Shown here piece after piece: positions 46,076-54,954 of a stretch of 64,000 bases of DNA (position 1 is its first letter; each line of letters begins with the position of its first letter). The notes under the pieces were generated by a model that was not told the origin of the DNA, did not search any database, and saw only the letters and a list, made by a program, of their open reading frames with translations. Both the position numbers and the translations under genes were made by a program. This DNA comes from Pelagomonas calceolata (Eukaryota > Sar > Pelagophyceae > Pelagomonadales > Pelagomonadaceae), in the NCBI GenBank assembly GCA_918797485.1, contig CAKKNE010000003.1, positions 2,604,001 to 2,668,000 of the forward strand, given 5' to 3'.

Positions 46076-48223
46076 TCACACACCAATCTCATTCCACCAG
46101 TCATCGTCCTTCTCCGTATTGCCGCCTTGCGCTTCTTTCTCGCCGGCCTCGGAGAGCCGCTCCCCAAATTTTTGGATCAAAGTGCAATAAGAGTGGCCGA
46201 CGCCGAAGTGCGCCTCGGTGAGCAGGCCGGAGGGTGCCCGCGGGAGGCCCGCGGGAATTCTAATCTCGAGCCGCTCGAAGAGAAAGGAATAGACCATCAG
46301 GTGCTCGTTGACTTTGCCTCGGCTCGTGAACTGGCGTACCCTCGAAGCCCGCTGGGCCAGCCCGCGCTCGTCGTCGGCGCTCCGCACAAAACCGTAGGCG
46401 GGTGCACCGCCGAACTTCGACTTATCCTTCGTCGGCGCGCACCGATTCAGGAGTGGCCAATCCCACCGCCAGCTCAAGTCTACGGATTTGACAGGATATA
46501 AGTGCCGCGCCCCGCTCACGATGGCCGCGGCGACGTTCACGCCATCGGTCACAACCAGTAGGCGAGTTCCGGCTAAGCCACTGGCGCAGTGGCGCGCGAC
46601 GAATGCTAAGGCAGTTTCCGACGGCTCGTAGGCATTAGGCATGAGCTTTATGAGATCCGCGAAGAGGCCCTGCCCGGGCCACGGCGAACAGCCACGTAAT
46701 TCGTCGTACGCTTGACCCAAGCGCTCGGTGAGCTCGCGCTCTGGTCCGTAGCCCGGCGCAGCAATACCAATTTTGCGGCCCGGGACCGTGACGACGACGA
46801 CATATTCTGTTTTCAATGAGGCCGTGACTTCGTAACAATAGTGGGCTGCGTCGTAGACCCGGTCACATTTCAGCCGGTCCGCGTACGTAAGCGACGCGAG
46901 AGAGCGCCCGTCCTCCAGGAAAACGTCAGCGCGTCCCAGCGCTCTAGAATGCAGCACGTAGTGCGCGAGCGCCTGGGACAGCCGCAGCTCGTCGCCCGTG
47001 CTGGCCTCGAAGTCGCCCGACAGCTTGATGAGCAACCCCTCCGCTCTGCGCAGGTCGTCAGGAGAGCAGCCATAGGTTAACAAAAGCGCACGTTGCGCGT
47101 TCTTTTTGGCAATCCAGCAGGCGCAGCCCCCGGCAGTCTGCGCATTCACCGGAGCGAGCCGTAGTGCGTCGAAGACGATTTGGCTTTGAGGCAAGTCCCG
47201 CACCTTGGCCAGCCAAGCCTGGTCCAGACGAGACAGGCGGCGCAGGAACGCAGCCTCGTCGAGCTGCACCTCCACGCCCAGCAGGAAGGAGTTCGTGCGG
47301 CGTTCGTCTTCGGTTGCCTTGTAGTCGGACATGGGCCGCTCCCCGGCGAGCGTAGAATAAGGAGATGGGGGGAGCGCCAGGGGAGGCAGCTTGCCTATGT
47401 CACAGAAGAGCCGCGGCGGACCGCAGTTGAAGCGCGCCGACGTCGGGGACCAGGCGCTCTTGAGCCGCGGCTGCAACAGCAGGCCCGTCGTCTCCGAATC
47501 CACGGCCGGCGTAGGCCACGGTTCGAGAACCTTGCGTAGCGGGTCACGGCCGCCCAGCCTTGCTATGTACGCCGGCGTCGCATATCTGACTTCTTTCGTA
47601 GGCCGCTGTACCCGCGTAAAGTGGCCGCCGACCTCGATGCCGCGCGTGCCGACCAAGGTATCAAAACCGTGCCCACACGCCACGTAGAGCGCCTGCAGCT
47701 CGGAGTGCAGCCCGCCGCGCGCCTTCCGGATCACGTACTTCGGCCTCGGCAGCGGGGGCAATGGTCGCCGTTCCCGCTGGCACCGCGCGACGAGCTGCGT
47801 GTGGTGGTCGACGTAGGGCAGCTCGTAGACCCGCTCGGCGTCCGTGCCCGGGCACGTGAGGAACGAGATGATTCTCGTCGAGACGTACTCCGGGAGCCCT
47901 TTCTTCGTCCCTGGATGCACATTGGGCACCAAGCGCAAGACGTCGAGTAAACCTAGCTTCGTCGACGCCACAGGACTTTTGCTGGAGTCGCGTAGGAAGC
48001 CCGGCGCTTGTTCGGCGGCCGCGTTGGCCGCCGCCGTCCGTTCGTCAGCCTCCGAAGCGGCCACGGCCGCGCGTTTTTTGGCGCCTCTGGACCTTTTTTT
48101 TAACGTCGACGCCGACTTAAAGGCGTTGCCGCACTTGCTGCAGCTGGACGCGAAGACGCGCTCTACTGCGCCACACGACGAGCACGTCTTTGTTGAGGGG
48201 GGGAGCTTCCTTTTTTTGCCCAT
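46076..48223 (-). CDS. Large unrecognised protein with N-terminal zinc ribbon
   Basis: From Met 48223 (MGKKRKLPPSTKT) the protein has 715 residues. The first 45 hold CSSCGAVERVFASSCSKCG, a CxxC..CxxC zinc ribbon, then a Lys/Arg-rich segment. The rest is a well-mixed globular sequence with no family I recognise. Notable blocks are LHSELQALYVACGHGFDTLVGTRG, TEYVVVVTVPGRKIGIAAPGYG, LLVVTDGVNVAAAIVSGARHLYPVKSVDL and VNEHLMVYSFLFERLEI. It ends in acidic KDDDWWNEIGV. The frame extends upstream to 48445 without start evidence. Nuclear location is plausible. Confidence 0.7.
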   Translation of the reverse strand: MGKKRKLPPSTKTCSSCGAVERVFASSCSKCGNAFKSASTLKKRSRGAKKRAAVAASEADERTAAANAAAEQAPGFLRDSSKSPVASTKLGLLDVLRLVPNVHPGTKKGLPEYVSTRIISFLTCPGTDAERVYELPYVDHHTQLVARCQRERRPLPPLPRPKYVIRKARGGLHSELQALYVACGHGFDTLVGTRGIEVGGHFTRVQRPTKEVRYATPAYIARLGGRDPLRKVLEPWPTPAVDSETTGLLLQPRLKSAWSPTSARFNCGPPRLFCDIGKLPPLALPPSPYSTLAGERPMSDYKATEDERRTNSFLLGVEVQLDEAAFLRRLSRLDQAWLAKVRDLPQSQIVFDALRLAPVNAQTAGGCACWIAKKNAQRALLLTYGCSPDDLRRAEGLLIKLSGDFEASTGDELRLSQALAHYVLHSRALGRADVFLEDGRSLASLTYADRLKCDRVYDAAHYCYEVTASLKTEYVVVVTVPGRKIGIAAPGYGPERELTERLGQAYDELRGCSPWPGQGLFADLIKLMPNAYEPSETALAFVARHCASGLAGTRLLVVTDGVNVAAAIVSGARHLYPVKSVDLSWRWDWPLLNRCAPTKDKSKFGGAPAYGFVRSADDERGLAQRASRVRQFTSRGKVNEHLMVYSFLFERLEIRIPAGLPRAPSGLLTEAHFGVGHSYCTLIQKFGERLSEAGEKEAQGGNTEKDDDWWNEIGV

Positions 48224-48532
48224 GGCGTCGCCTGGCCCGCGGCCGTAGAGTACAGCGGAAGCGCAAAAATGCGAGTGCGCGCGCTGGTTGCGCGAGGCGC
48301 TTTTGCAGCGGCAGGCACGGCGCTGCGCCGCGCTGTGACGCGCAGGGCTGTGAGCACTGCTGCGCGCTGCAAGCTCGGTGGTGTGTGTGTAAAATAGCGC
48401 AGCACACTCTCCCGCGGCGGACCAGCCAGCTTTTGAAGTGGGCACGGGTTTTACAACAAATTTTTAAGCGCAGCAGTTAGACTTAGGTTGCGAGCGATCG
48501 CGAGGCGTCGCGGCGGTGGACTTCCTCGACAG

Positions 48533-48930
48533 CGTCGGGGCGCTGAACGGGACCCACGGACGACTTCCGCGGACCGGTGCCAGCGCCCCCGGTCCACGAC
48601 GGACGCGACGCGGCCTCCGCACCTTGCGCCCTCGGCCAGCCCTACACCGCCGCGGCCCCGTCTCCTCGGTGGCGCGGGTCCGCGACAGCGGCGGCGCCTG
48701 CGTCCCTTTCTCGCGTCTCGGACGGCATCAGTCGGAGCGCTGCGGGCACCCAACAGACGACGTCCGCGGACCAGTGCCCGCGCCCGGTCGGCACGACGGA
48801 CGCGACGCGGCCTCCGCATCTCACGCCCTCGGCCAGCCCTACACCGCCGCGGCCCCGTCTCCTCGGTGGCACGGGCATCCGCGATCGCGGCGGCGCCTGC
48901 GTCCCTTTCTCGCGTCTCTCAGACGGCATC
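48533..48930. repeat. Two tandem copies of a 197-bp GC-rich unit
   Basis: Copy 1 (48533-48729) and copy 2 (48730-48930) share blocks such as ACGACGGACGCGACGCGG, CCTCGGCCAGCCCTACACCG and GCCTGCGTCCCTTTCTCGCG, with small indels, so the period is 197-199 bp. The period is not a multiple of three and the copies fall in different frames, so it is unlikely to be coding. It lies in the gene-free stretch 48224-49407. Confidence 0.8.
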
Positions 48931-49331
48931 GGTCATCGCCCGCGACCGCACAAGCCTTGTCTGCAGCGCGCAACTGCCCCGGGCTGGCGCACTCACCCCG
49001 CGGGCGGGCAGCTCGTACGTCGCCGGCCGCGCGCGATTCGGGCCGCTCCGCCGTCGCCGCCGCAAACGCGCCCGGTCAGCAATGCGTACGGTCTCGTACT
49101 ACATCAGGTCCGATGCCGCGACCTGTAGCCGCCGCGCGCCGCCGCATCGCAAACACAGCAAACTTGCACCGCTCCTCTCGCCGCCGCCGCCGCGCTGCTT
49201 TGGCCAAGAATTGTTGGAGACGTCGGACCTATATATCCGTCGACCATACTAAGAGCTCGCGCCCTGCCGTGCCGCGCGCGGCGAGCTGCGGGGCCAATCG
49301 GCGCCGTCTGCTGTCTCGGGTAGCGTAGTAT

Positions 49332-49355
49332 GCTAGTGTCTTACAGCACGCTAGC
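49332..49355. promoter_or_regulatory. Recurrent palindromic motif, copy 11
   Basis: GCTAGTG, TCTTACAG core and CGCTAGC. It lies 53 bp beyond the MOZART1 stop codon, with no recognised gene start nearby. It is the one copy not upstream of an identified gene. Confidence 0.6.
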
Positions 49356-49407
49356 GCGATGCTCCCCGGAGCGCAGAATGCAAGATAGGTGGTATTTTAC
49401 TTTAGCG

Positions 49408-49791
49408 CTATCGCCTAGGAGGCTCTCCCCCCGCCTGCGACGCCGCCGCGGCCAGCGCGTCCCGTTCCTTCCGTAGCTCCCGTACGACGGCCGCGAGCGC
49501 CGTCGGATTAACCTGCGAGCGCGCGGTTCGCGGTGCGCGCGTCTCATACAAGGACGGCGGGACGCACGCCCTGGTCGCAGAGCCGCGTGAGCACCTCGAG
49601 CGCCGGGCGGCCGAGGTCCGCGTCGAGGAGGTCGGACATTTCTTGCACGGCTGCGATGGGGGGTCGGCGTTGGTAAGATTGAACGCGGCGCATGCGTTTG
49701 GCATGCGTTTGGGCGGAGAAAGAGGGAGGCGCGCGCGCGCACCATCGAGAGTGGCTGCTGTGAGGCCATCATTTGCGTCTGCACCAGGCAT
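49408..49791 (-). CDS. MZT1: MOZART1 (mitotic-spindle organizing protein 1), three exons
   Basis: Exon 1 is 49791-49743, exon 2 is 49650-49568 and exon 3 is 49512-49408. The introns are 92 bp (49742-49651) and 55 bp (49567-49513), both GT...CGCAG. The join gives 78 residues: MPGADANDGLTAATLD, then AVQEMSDLLDADLGRPALEV, LTRLCDQG, VNPTALAAVVRELRKERDAL and a short tail. This is the MOZART1 signature (LLdtgL......LCeqGvNPeALaaVvrELR). The protein binds GCP subunits and activates gamma-tubulin ring complexes. Each single frame is unrecognisable, so the gene is easy to miss. Phase and family continuity strongly support the model. Confidence 0.9.
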   Translation of the reverse strand: MPGADANDGLTAATLDGARARLPLSPPKRMPNACAAFNLTNADPPSQPCKKCPTSSTRTSAARRSRCSRGSATRACVPPSLYETRAPRTARSQVNPTALAAVVRELRKERDALAAAASQAGGEPPRR

Positions 49792-49919
49792 CCTGACCGT
49801 GACACTTGTGGGTTGCAAGCAGAGGTGCGAGTGATGAACTATCGTAAAGCTTTAGCAAGCACAGCTAACGTAACAGCTGTAAAATTGCCCGCGCGCTTTT
49901 AGCCTAGCCTAGCCTCTGC

Positions 49920-50267
49920 TTAACCGACGGGTTTTTGCGCGCGGTCTTGCGGGACCCCTCCCCGCCCCAGGGGACTCGTCGCAGAGGTCGTGCAGCGATG
50001 TGCGGGAAAAAAAGGGAACCGCCGCCGCACAACCTTGGGTCTGCTGAACGCGGACGCGAAGGCGCTTTGCTTGAGACCCGGCCCAGAGCTAGTCAGGGTA
50101 TTCGGGATCCCGCCGCGCCGCCGCTCCGTGGAGTCGTGCCCGAGTGCCGCCGCCGACGAGGATCTCCGTAGCCCGCCGCCGGCCCGCCGCCGCGCCCGCG
50201 GGGGAGTCGCGAAAAACACCCACGCGTTCGCAACATTGCGCCGACGGAAGACCCGAAGAGTTGTCAT
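49920..50267 (-). CDS. Possible small basic protein, divergent from the METTL21-like gene
   Basis: A 115-residue Arg/Ser/Ala-rich frame starts MTTLRVFRRRNVANAWVFF, mitochondrial-presequence-like. It contains GLKQSAFASAFSRPKVV and ends QDRAQKPVG. The ATG is 85 bp from palindrome copy 12, the usual spacing for a promoter partner. An intron in the second half (a GTTGTGCGG...Py-rich...AG stretch) is possible. I do not recognise a family. Confidence 0.35.
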   Translation of the reverse strand: MTTLRVFRRRNVANAWVFFATPPRARRRAGGGLRRSSSAAALGHDSTERRRGGIPNTLTSSGPGLKQSAFASAFSRPKVVRRRFPFFPAHRCTTSATSPLGRGGVPQDRAQKPVG

Positions 50268-50351
50268 CGGAAGGAGCTTGAATTGCTGGGGTGAGTCAAC
50301 ATCGCCAGTGAAGGCCCGTCAACCCGTTGAATTGCGCTTGCTTTCATGCTG

Positions 50352-50375
50352 GCTAGTGCCTTACATGCCGCTAGC
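50352..50375. promoter_or_regulatory. Recurrent palindromic motif, copy 12
   Basis: GCTAGTG, CCTTACA core and CGCTAGC. It lies 102 bp upstream of the METTL21-like ATG at 50477 and 85 bp upstream of the minus-strand frame at 50267. Confidence 0.65.
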
Positions 50376-50476
50376 TCGTGCTCTCGATGATCGAGTCCTC
50401 CTCGACGATCTCGCGATATAACACCACAACAAGCATCGAAAGTAGCGCAAGAGATCAGAAATTATTGTGGCCATCG

Positions 50477-51136
50477 ATGTCCGCAGCCGTCTCCGCCGCC
50501 GAGGAGCAGGAAGAAACGATCACCCACAACGACCACACCATCAAAGTCGCCGCGAGCTGGCGCGTCGGCATCGGCGGCAAGACCTGGTCCACCGGTGCTT
50601 TAGCTTGCAAGCACCTCGCCGCGCACGCGGACCGCTACGCGGCATTAGCACCAAAGCGCCAACTGAGAATCTTGGAGCTCGGCGCGGGCACGGGCGTCGC
50701 GGGCCTCTTCGCCGCGAAATGCTTGGAGGCGCGCGTCGTGCTCACGGACGCGGAGGACCACCTCGAGCTTTTGCGAGACAACGTCAGGCGCAATAATTTG
50801 GGGGAGAGCGTCTCCGTCCAATTGTTCGACTGGAAGGATGAAACAAGTTGGGACCTCACGTCGGAGCCGGATTTGATTTTGTGCACGGACAACGCCTACC
50901 ATCCCTCTTTATATGAGCCGCTCGCGGCGGCGCTGGACAGGTGCCTATCCAAGGGCGCCAAGGGCCTCTTCGGCGTTACAAAAACGGACACGTCCTTTTC
51001 CTTCTTCGAGCTCCTCACAGCTCATGGCCTCGACTACCGCTTCGCCGAGGCGCCGGCCGACGACTACTACGCGCTCCTGGCCATCTGTAAAGCGCCGGCG
51101 TTCGACGGCCGCCGCGACGCGTGGGAGATGCGTTGA
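50477..51136 (+). CDS. METTL21-type protein methyltransferase
   Basis: From ATG 50477 (MSAAVSAAEEQEETITHN) the protein has 219 residues. The seven-beta-strand methyltransferase fold is visible: RVGIGGKTWSTGALACKHL (typical WxxGxxL pre-motif), SAM motif LRILELGAGTGVAGLFAA (about 64-80), VVLTDAEDHLELLRDNVRRN, and DLILCTDNAYHPSLYEPL in place of the DxxY motif. The family methylates lysines on chaperones and translation factors. The DNAYH variant of DVVYH/DCVY may shift specificity. An upstream Met at 50378 sits on the palindrome and is unlikely. Confidence 0.85.
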   Translation: MSAAVSAAEEQEETITHNDHTIKVAASWRVGIGGKTWSTGALACKHLAAHADRYAALAPKRQLRILELGAGTGVAGLFAAKCLEARVVLTDAEDHLELLRDNVRRNNLGESVSVQLFDWKDETSWDLTSEPDLILCTDNAYHPSLYEPLAAALDRCLSKGAKGLFGVTKTDTSFSFFELLTAHGLDYRFAEAPADDYYALLAICKAPAFDGRRDAWEMR

Positions 51137-51179
51137 TAATTTGTTCTGTTGTTTGTTTAAAACTTACACACAAATAAAA

Positions 51180-52280
51180 TCAGGAGAACAGCTCCTCCTC
51201 GAGGTCCGCGGCCCACTCGTCGTCCTCGTCCGCGGCCGGTTCCTCCGGCGACCGCGCCCGCTTCCGCGACCCGTTTTGGGGAGGCTGTTGCGGCCGGTAG
51301 CGCTCGGCCGACTCGCGCCGGCAGCGCCAGACGCAGTACCAGAACCAGTCCAGGTGCGCCCACCTTGCTTCGTCATCGGGCCGCTGCCGGCTCACGACGT
51401 GCGTCGCCTCCGCCGGATCCTCGACGAGCCGAGCCCCATAACGCTCGGCGCAGCGCGCAGCATATATATCAACCTCCTCCGCAAAAAACAAGGAACAGCC
51501 CGCGAAAACTTTCGTCCGAGAGCGATCGAGGCACGCCACGACGTCGTCCTCGACCGAACCATTCGAAGGGTAGAAGGCCGCGTGGGCCGCGCAGAGCGCC
51601 CTCGCGGAATGGCTCAGCTGCGCGTCGCCGTCCCTTCTGGATGGGTCGCGGAAATGGTGCTCGAAGAACTTGTAGGGCTGCACGACCAGCACTCTAGCCG
51701 TCTGGTCGACGCCCCGCGTCCAGACGTCCAACCGGTCGTCCAGAATCAACGCTCTAGCTGCCCCGCCCGGAAAGAGCCTTGCTAAACTCTTCTCTCCTCG
51801 TAAGTCGGGGCAGTCGTCCCGCGAGACGACTCTGCCACCGAAGGACGTCCCAGGGGCGGCTTCGGTAAGGGCCTTGGCGACGCCGGCCGCGTAGGCCCTT
51901 GAACCATGCGTGTAGATGGCCAGCTCGTACAACGGCCGGACCGCATCAAAAAACTGGCGGAGGCCCGGCCTCAATCGCACCCAGTGCGGCCGGCCCGCGA
52001 CGTTGCCTAAGGATACGACGCCCTCTACACTTGATGCGCGTTTGTCCGTCGAGCATTCTAATAAAGTGTGGTCGAGGTCGAGCACGAGCTGCAATTTTCG
52101 TTGCGTGTCGAGCCGCGACTGGCGCGCGCCGGCGATGGCCTCGGCCTCTTTGCTCGTCACGCTCAGCGCGGCACTGGACGCGCGCGCGGCGACCTGCTCC
52201 GTCGTGTCCTTGCCGTCGAGGACGGCGCCGCAGACGGCGCAGAGGTTGCCCAAGCGCTGCGGGTGGGTGCATGCTGCCAT
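51180..52280 (-). CDS. FCP1-like RNA polymerase II CTD phosphatase with BRCT
   Basis: The 366-residue protein starts MAACTHPQRLGNLCAVCGAVL, where a His/Cys cluster precedes the phosphatase domain as in FCP1 and plant CPL proteins. The FCPH domain has the catalytic DLDHTLLE (Asp about 68 and 70), VRLRPGLRQFFDAV, YELAIYTHGSRAYA and RALILDDRLDVW. A BRCT domain follows (about 245-325: KVFAGCSLFFAEEVD..THVV...WAHLDWFWYCVWRC), then an acidic C terminus. It should dephosphorylate Ser2/Ser5 of the Pol II tail. Confidence 0.9.
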   Translation of the reverse strand: MAACTHPQRLGNLCAVCGAVLDGKDTTEQVAARASSAALSVTSKEAEAIAGARQSRLDTQRKLQLVLDLDHTLLECSTDKRASSVEGVVSLGNVAGRPHWVRLRPGLRQFFDAVRPLYELAIYTHGSRAYAAGVAKALTEAAPGTSFGGRVVSRDDCPDLRGEKSLARLFPGGAARALILDDRLDVWTRGVDQTARVLVVQPYKFFEHHFRDPSRRDGDAQLSHSARALCAAHAAFYPSNGSVEDDVVACLDRSRTKVFAGCSLFFAEEVDIYAARCAERYGARLVEDPAEATHVVSRQRPDDEARWAHLDWFWYCVWRCRRESAERYRPQQPPQNGSRKRARSPEEPAADEDDEWAADLEEELFS

Positions 52281-52394
52281 TCTTGCGCCGTCAGCGCGCT
52301 GCGTCCACAGCAGTGGTCTGAAATGTGTGCGCTGCGCAATACTCGAGCAGCTGTTGAGCAGCGTCTTATACGGCCGGCCAAAAACAAGCCGGTT

Positions 52395-52417
52395 TCTAGT
52401 GTGTTTACGTCGCTAGG
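52395..52417. promoter_or_regulatory. Recurrent palindromic motif, copy 13
   Basis: TCTAGTG, TGTTTACG core and CGCTAGG, a more diverged copy. It lies in the 557-bp divergent region (52281-52837), 115 bp upstream of FCP1 and 421 bp upstream of the secreted protein. Confidence 0.5.
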
Positions 52418-52837
52418 TAAAAGGAGGAAAGGGAGATCTCTCTCAGGTTCGCGCGGGAAGGCGTCTGGCGCGTACGCTGGCCGTTGCGAGGAGTCCCGCG
52501 GCTCCGTAATTTCATAATTCACCAAAGCCCTTCATGGTATTAGAGCGGTTTTTGAAGCCTCTAACAACGATCTCCACGCCAGAGAGCTAGCAATTCCGGG
52601 CGCTCGCCGTACCCTTGCCGTGTCTCAATTTCTCCGACTCGCCCGACCGCACGAGACTTCGATTATTGCTGGGCCTCCACACATCGGGGGCTCGGAGACG
52701 CGCCGACGGAGCGTTGAGAGACTCACAATCTCCCGGTAATACCATTGGAACCCCCCGCGGCGATTTTCACTCGCAGCGCGCTCGGCGGCGTCGACGCGCG
52801 TCGTCCGCCGACTCGGCCGCGAACGACGCAGGCAACC

Positions 52838-53688
52838 ATGCGGGTCCTCCTCGTCGCCATCGTGCTCACGGGCGCGGCGGGCACCGATTGCGTCGACTTC
52901 CCGTGCAAGTGCGAGTGCGGCAACCTCGCGGAAGGGAACCGCGACGACGGCGTCTGCATCCGCCTGAACTTAGTCCGGCCCGAGAAGGGGATCCGCCCCA
53001 ACATCGACAAGGCGACGTGTGAGGGGGAATATAGAGTCGGCCAAAATGCTCCCTTCTACTTCTGCTGCGTCGACAGCTGTGCGGAAATCAAATTTACGGC
53101 GTGTTCGTCCTGAATAGCCGCGTCGATCTCCACGCCATCGACGCGACGTCTGTTCGATGGCGTGGCGGTGTTGGTTCCTCACCGCTCGACGGAACCAGCG
53201 CGGCCACGTCATCGCCGAGAAATGACTTAGTGAAGAATTATTGAGTGCGCCCGACACGCTGGTTGATTTCCACACAGGTCGACAGCCAGGACCGCCCCGT
53301 GACCCCGCCGCCCGAATTTGTACCGTTAAAAATGAAGGCCTGGTTCGCGATGACGGACAAGTACGGCTGCGACCCGTGCGAGCAGGCCAAGTTCCCGGGT
53401 TACAGGCCGAGTAAGCCGAACAAGTTCAAGCAGTGCCTCTACTACAAGAAAAAAAGGAATGGCGTAGTCACTGTGAAGTTCAAGAACAACGTAGACAAGG
53501 CTGCGTGCGAGGCCCTCGCCGACGGCGACGAAAAAGTGGAGACGTATTTCTGCGAAGAAGGAGGCGGGCCGCCGAAGGACGGGGTATGCACGCCGACGCC
53601 GGTGCCGACGGCCGCGAAGACGTACTCGTACAACTTCGAGACCATGCAGCCGACGCTGAGCCCGACGCCGCAGGCCACTCCCCCCTGA
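52838..53688 (+). CDS. Secreted Cys-rich protein, split by an introner with a GC-AG intron
   Basis: Exon 1 is 52838-53080 and exon 2 is 53278-53688. Phase-0 joining gives FYFCCVDSC|VDSQDRPVTPPP. The product is about 217 residues: signal peptide MRVLLVAIVLTGAAG, a Cys-rich first half (DFPCKCECGNLAEGN, CIRLNLVRPEKG, CCVDSC), a second half with CDPCEQAKFPGYRPSKPNKFKQC, and a Thr/Pro-rich tail (QPTLSPTPQATPP). The two halves look like related modules of the form C..C.K/PGxRPN.D/NK..C. Extracellular or cell-wall function is inferred; no family recognised. Intron 53081-53277 starts GC, not GT. Confidence 0.75.
53077..53277. mobile_element. Introner element C (spliced as an intron in the secreted-protein gene)
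   Basis: 201 bp with termini CTGTGCGGAAATCA and TGATTTCCACACAG, flanked by perfect 8-bp duplications GTCGACAG (53069-53076 and 53278-53285). The interior shares CCACGCCATCGACGCGACG and GATGGCGTGG with A and B. The T-to-C change in the left terminus turns the donor used by A and B (GTGG) into GCGG. Confidence 0.9.
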
Positions 53689-53772
53689 TTTCCGGGAGGA
53701 CCGCCGGCGAGGCCGACCCCGGGCCTTGCGCATTTAAGCTCCCCCGCGCCGCCGCCATGTTGTAAACGTATA

Positions 53773-54954
53773 TTAGCGAATCCCGCCGCACTCTAACAAC
53801 CCCCCGGGCCCACTCCTCCGCCGCCCGAAGCATGCCCAGAACCGGAGCGACTCGTCGCCCGCGCCCGTGACGGCGACGCGGCTGTCGGGCGACAGCGCGA
53901 GGTAGAGGACGCGCTTCCCGTGGCCCGCGAGGACGCCGTCGCGCGCGAGCTCGGGCAGCCGCCAGATGAGGATCTGGTTGAGCGAGTAGCCGTGCGCCGA
54001 GACGAGCGCGTCCTCCGCGCTCGACCAGGCGAGGGCGCAGACCTGGGACCCCGTGTCCACCGTACTCAGCCTCAGGCCCCGCGCCGCGTCCCAGATCTTT
54101 ATGGATCGATCAGCGGTACCGCCGCCCGTCGCGAGGCGGCCGCGGTGATGCGGCGACCAGGCCAGCGCCTTGACGGCGGCGCCGTGGCCCTGGAGCTCCT
54201 GGGCGCCGGCGCCGAGTTTCGACGCGGACCAGACGCGCACGGCGTTGTCGTTGCCGCCCGTCGCCAGCGCGTCGCCGCCCGGCGACCAGCGCAGGCCGCA
54301 GACCTCTTGCCTGTGAGCCTTCCACCGCGCCACCGTCTTGCGCGGCGACACGCGCACGTCGCGGCACGCGACGCCCCGATCCCGCGACCCGCTCGCGAGG
54401 ACGTCGCCGCGCCAGTCCAGGCAGCCCACGCGCCCGCGGTGCCCGTTCGCCGGCGTGACCACGACGCCGCGGCCGACGTCGTACAGCGCGATTCGGCCGC
54501 TCGCGCAGCCCACCGCGAGGCGCCGCCCGTCCGGCGACCACGCCAGCGAGGCCACGGCGTCCCCGATGCCGACGTCGCAGAGCTCCTTCAAATTCGACGC
54601 CCGGTAGAGGCGCACGCGGCTGCCCAGGCCCACGGCGATCACGTCGAGGCGCGACCAGCACACAAGATCCAGATAAAAGTCGTCGCGCAGGCCCGGCGCG
54701 GCCAGCACGCGGAACGGCGTCGCGCAGGCGCGCCGCGGTGCCGTGCGCGGGCTCCGCTGTGCGCGCGGCGGCGCGGCCGGTGGCGGTGTCTGCTTTGCGA
54801 ACTGCAGCACCCTGCCGCGCGCGCCGAGCAGGGCCTGCCGCAGCAGCGCGGCGCGCGCGTCGCCCGCCGGCGGCGGCGCCGCATTCTCGTAGTTCTCGTC
54901 GTGTGCCGCCGGGATGAAGCGGTCATTCCCCACCCGATCACGGTAGCGCGCCAT
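53773..54954 (-). CDS. CDC20/CDH1 (Fizzy) activator of the anaphase-promoting complex
   Basis: The 393-residue protein starts MARYRDRVGNDRFIPAAHDE, so the C-box-like DRFIP is at residues 11-15. PFRVLAAPGLRDDFYLDLVCW corresponds to the KILDAP-to-first-blade region. Seven WD40 repeats follow (about 95-385), ending with CGGIR. The terminal Ile-Arg is the IR tail that docks APC/C subunits. It selects cyclins, securin or other substrates for ubiquitination. The N-terminal region is short, which may be closer to CDH1-like minimal forms. It is divergent from CFAP161. Confidence 0.9.
   Translation of the reverse strand: MARYRDRVGNDRFIPAAHDENYENAAPPPAGDARAALLRQALLGARGRVLQFAKQTPPPAAPPRAQRSPRTAPRRACATPFRVLAAPGLRDDFYLDLVCWSRLDVIAVGLGSRVRLYRASNLKELCDVGIGDAVASLAWSPDGRRLAVGCASGRIALYDVGRGVVVTPANGHRGRVGCLDWRGDVLASGSRDRGVACRDVRVSPRKTVARWKAHRQEVCGLRWSPGGDALATGGNDNAVRVWSASKLGAGAQELQGHGAAVKALAWSPHHRGRLATGGGTADRSIKIWDAARGLRLSTVDTGSQVCALAWSSAEDALVSAHGYSLNQILIWRLPELARDGVLAGHGKRVLYLALSPDSRVAVTGAGDESLRFWACFGRRRSGPGGLLECGGIR

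Noticed and set aside
48488-49328. Three overlapping Arg/Pro-rich plus-strand frames of 180-270 residues
   Set aside because: They run through the 197-bp tandem duplication in different frames for the two copies and have composition typical of GC-rich noncoding DNA.
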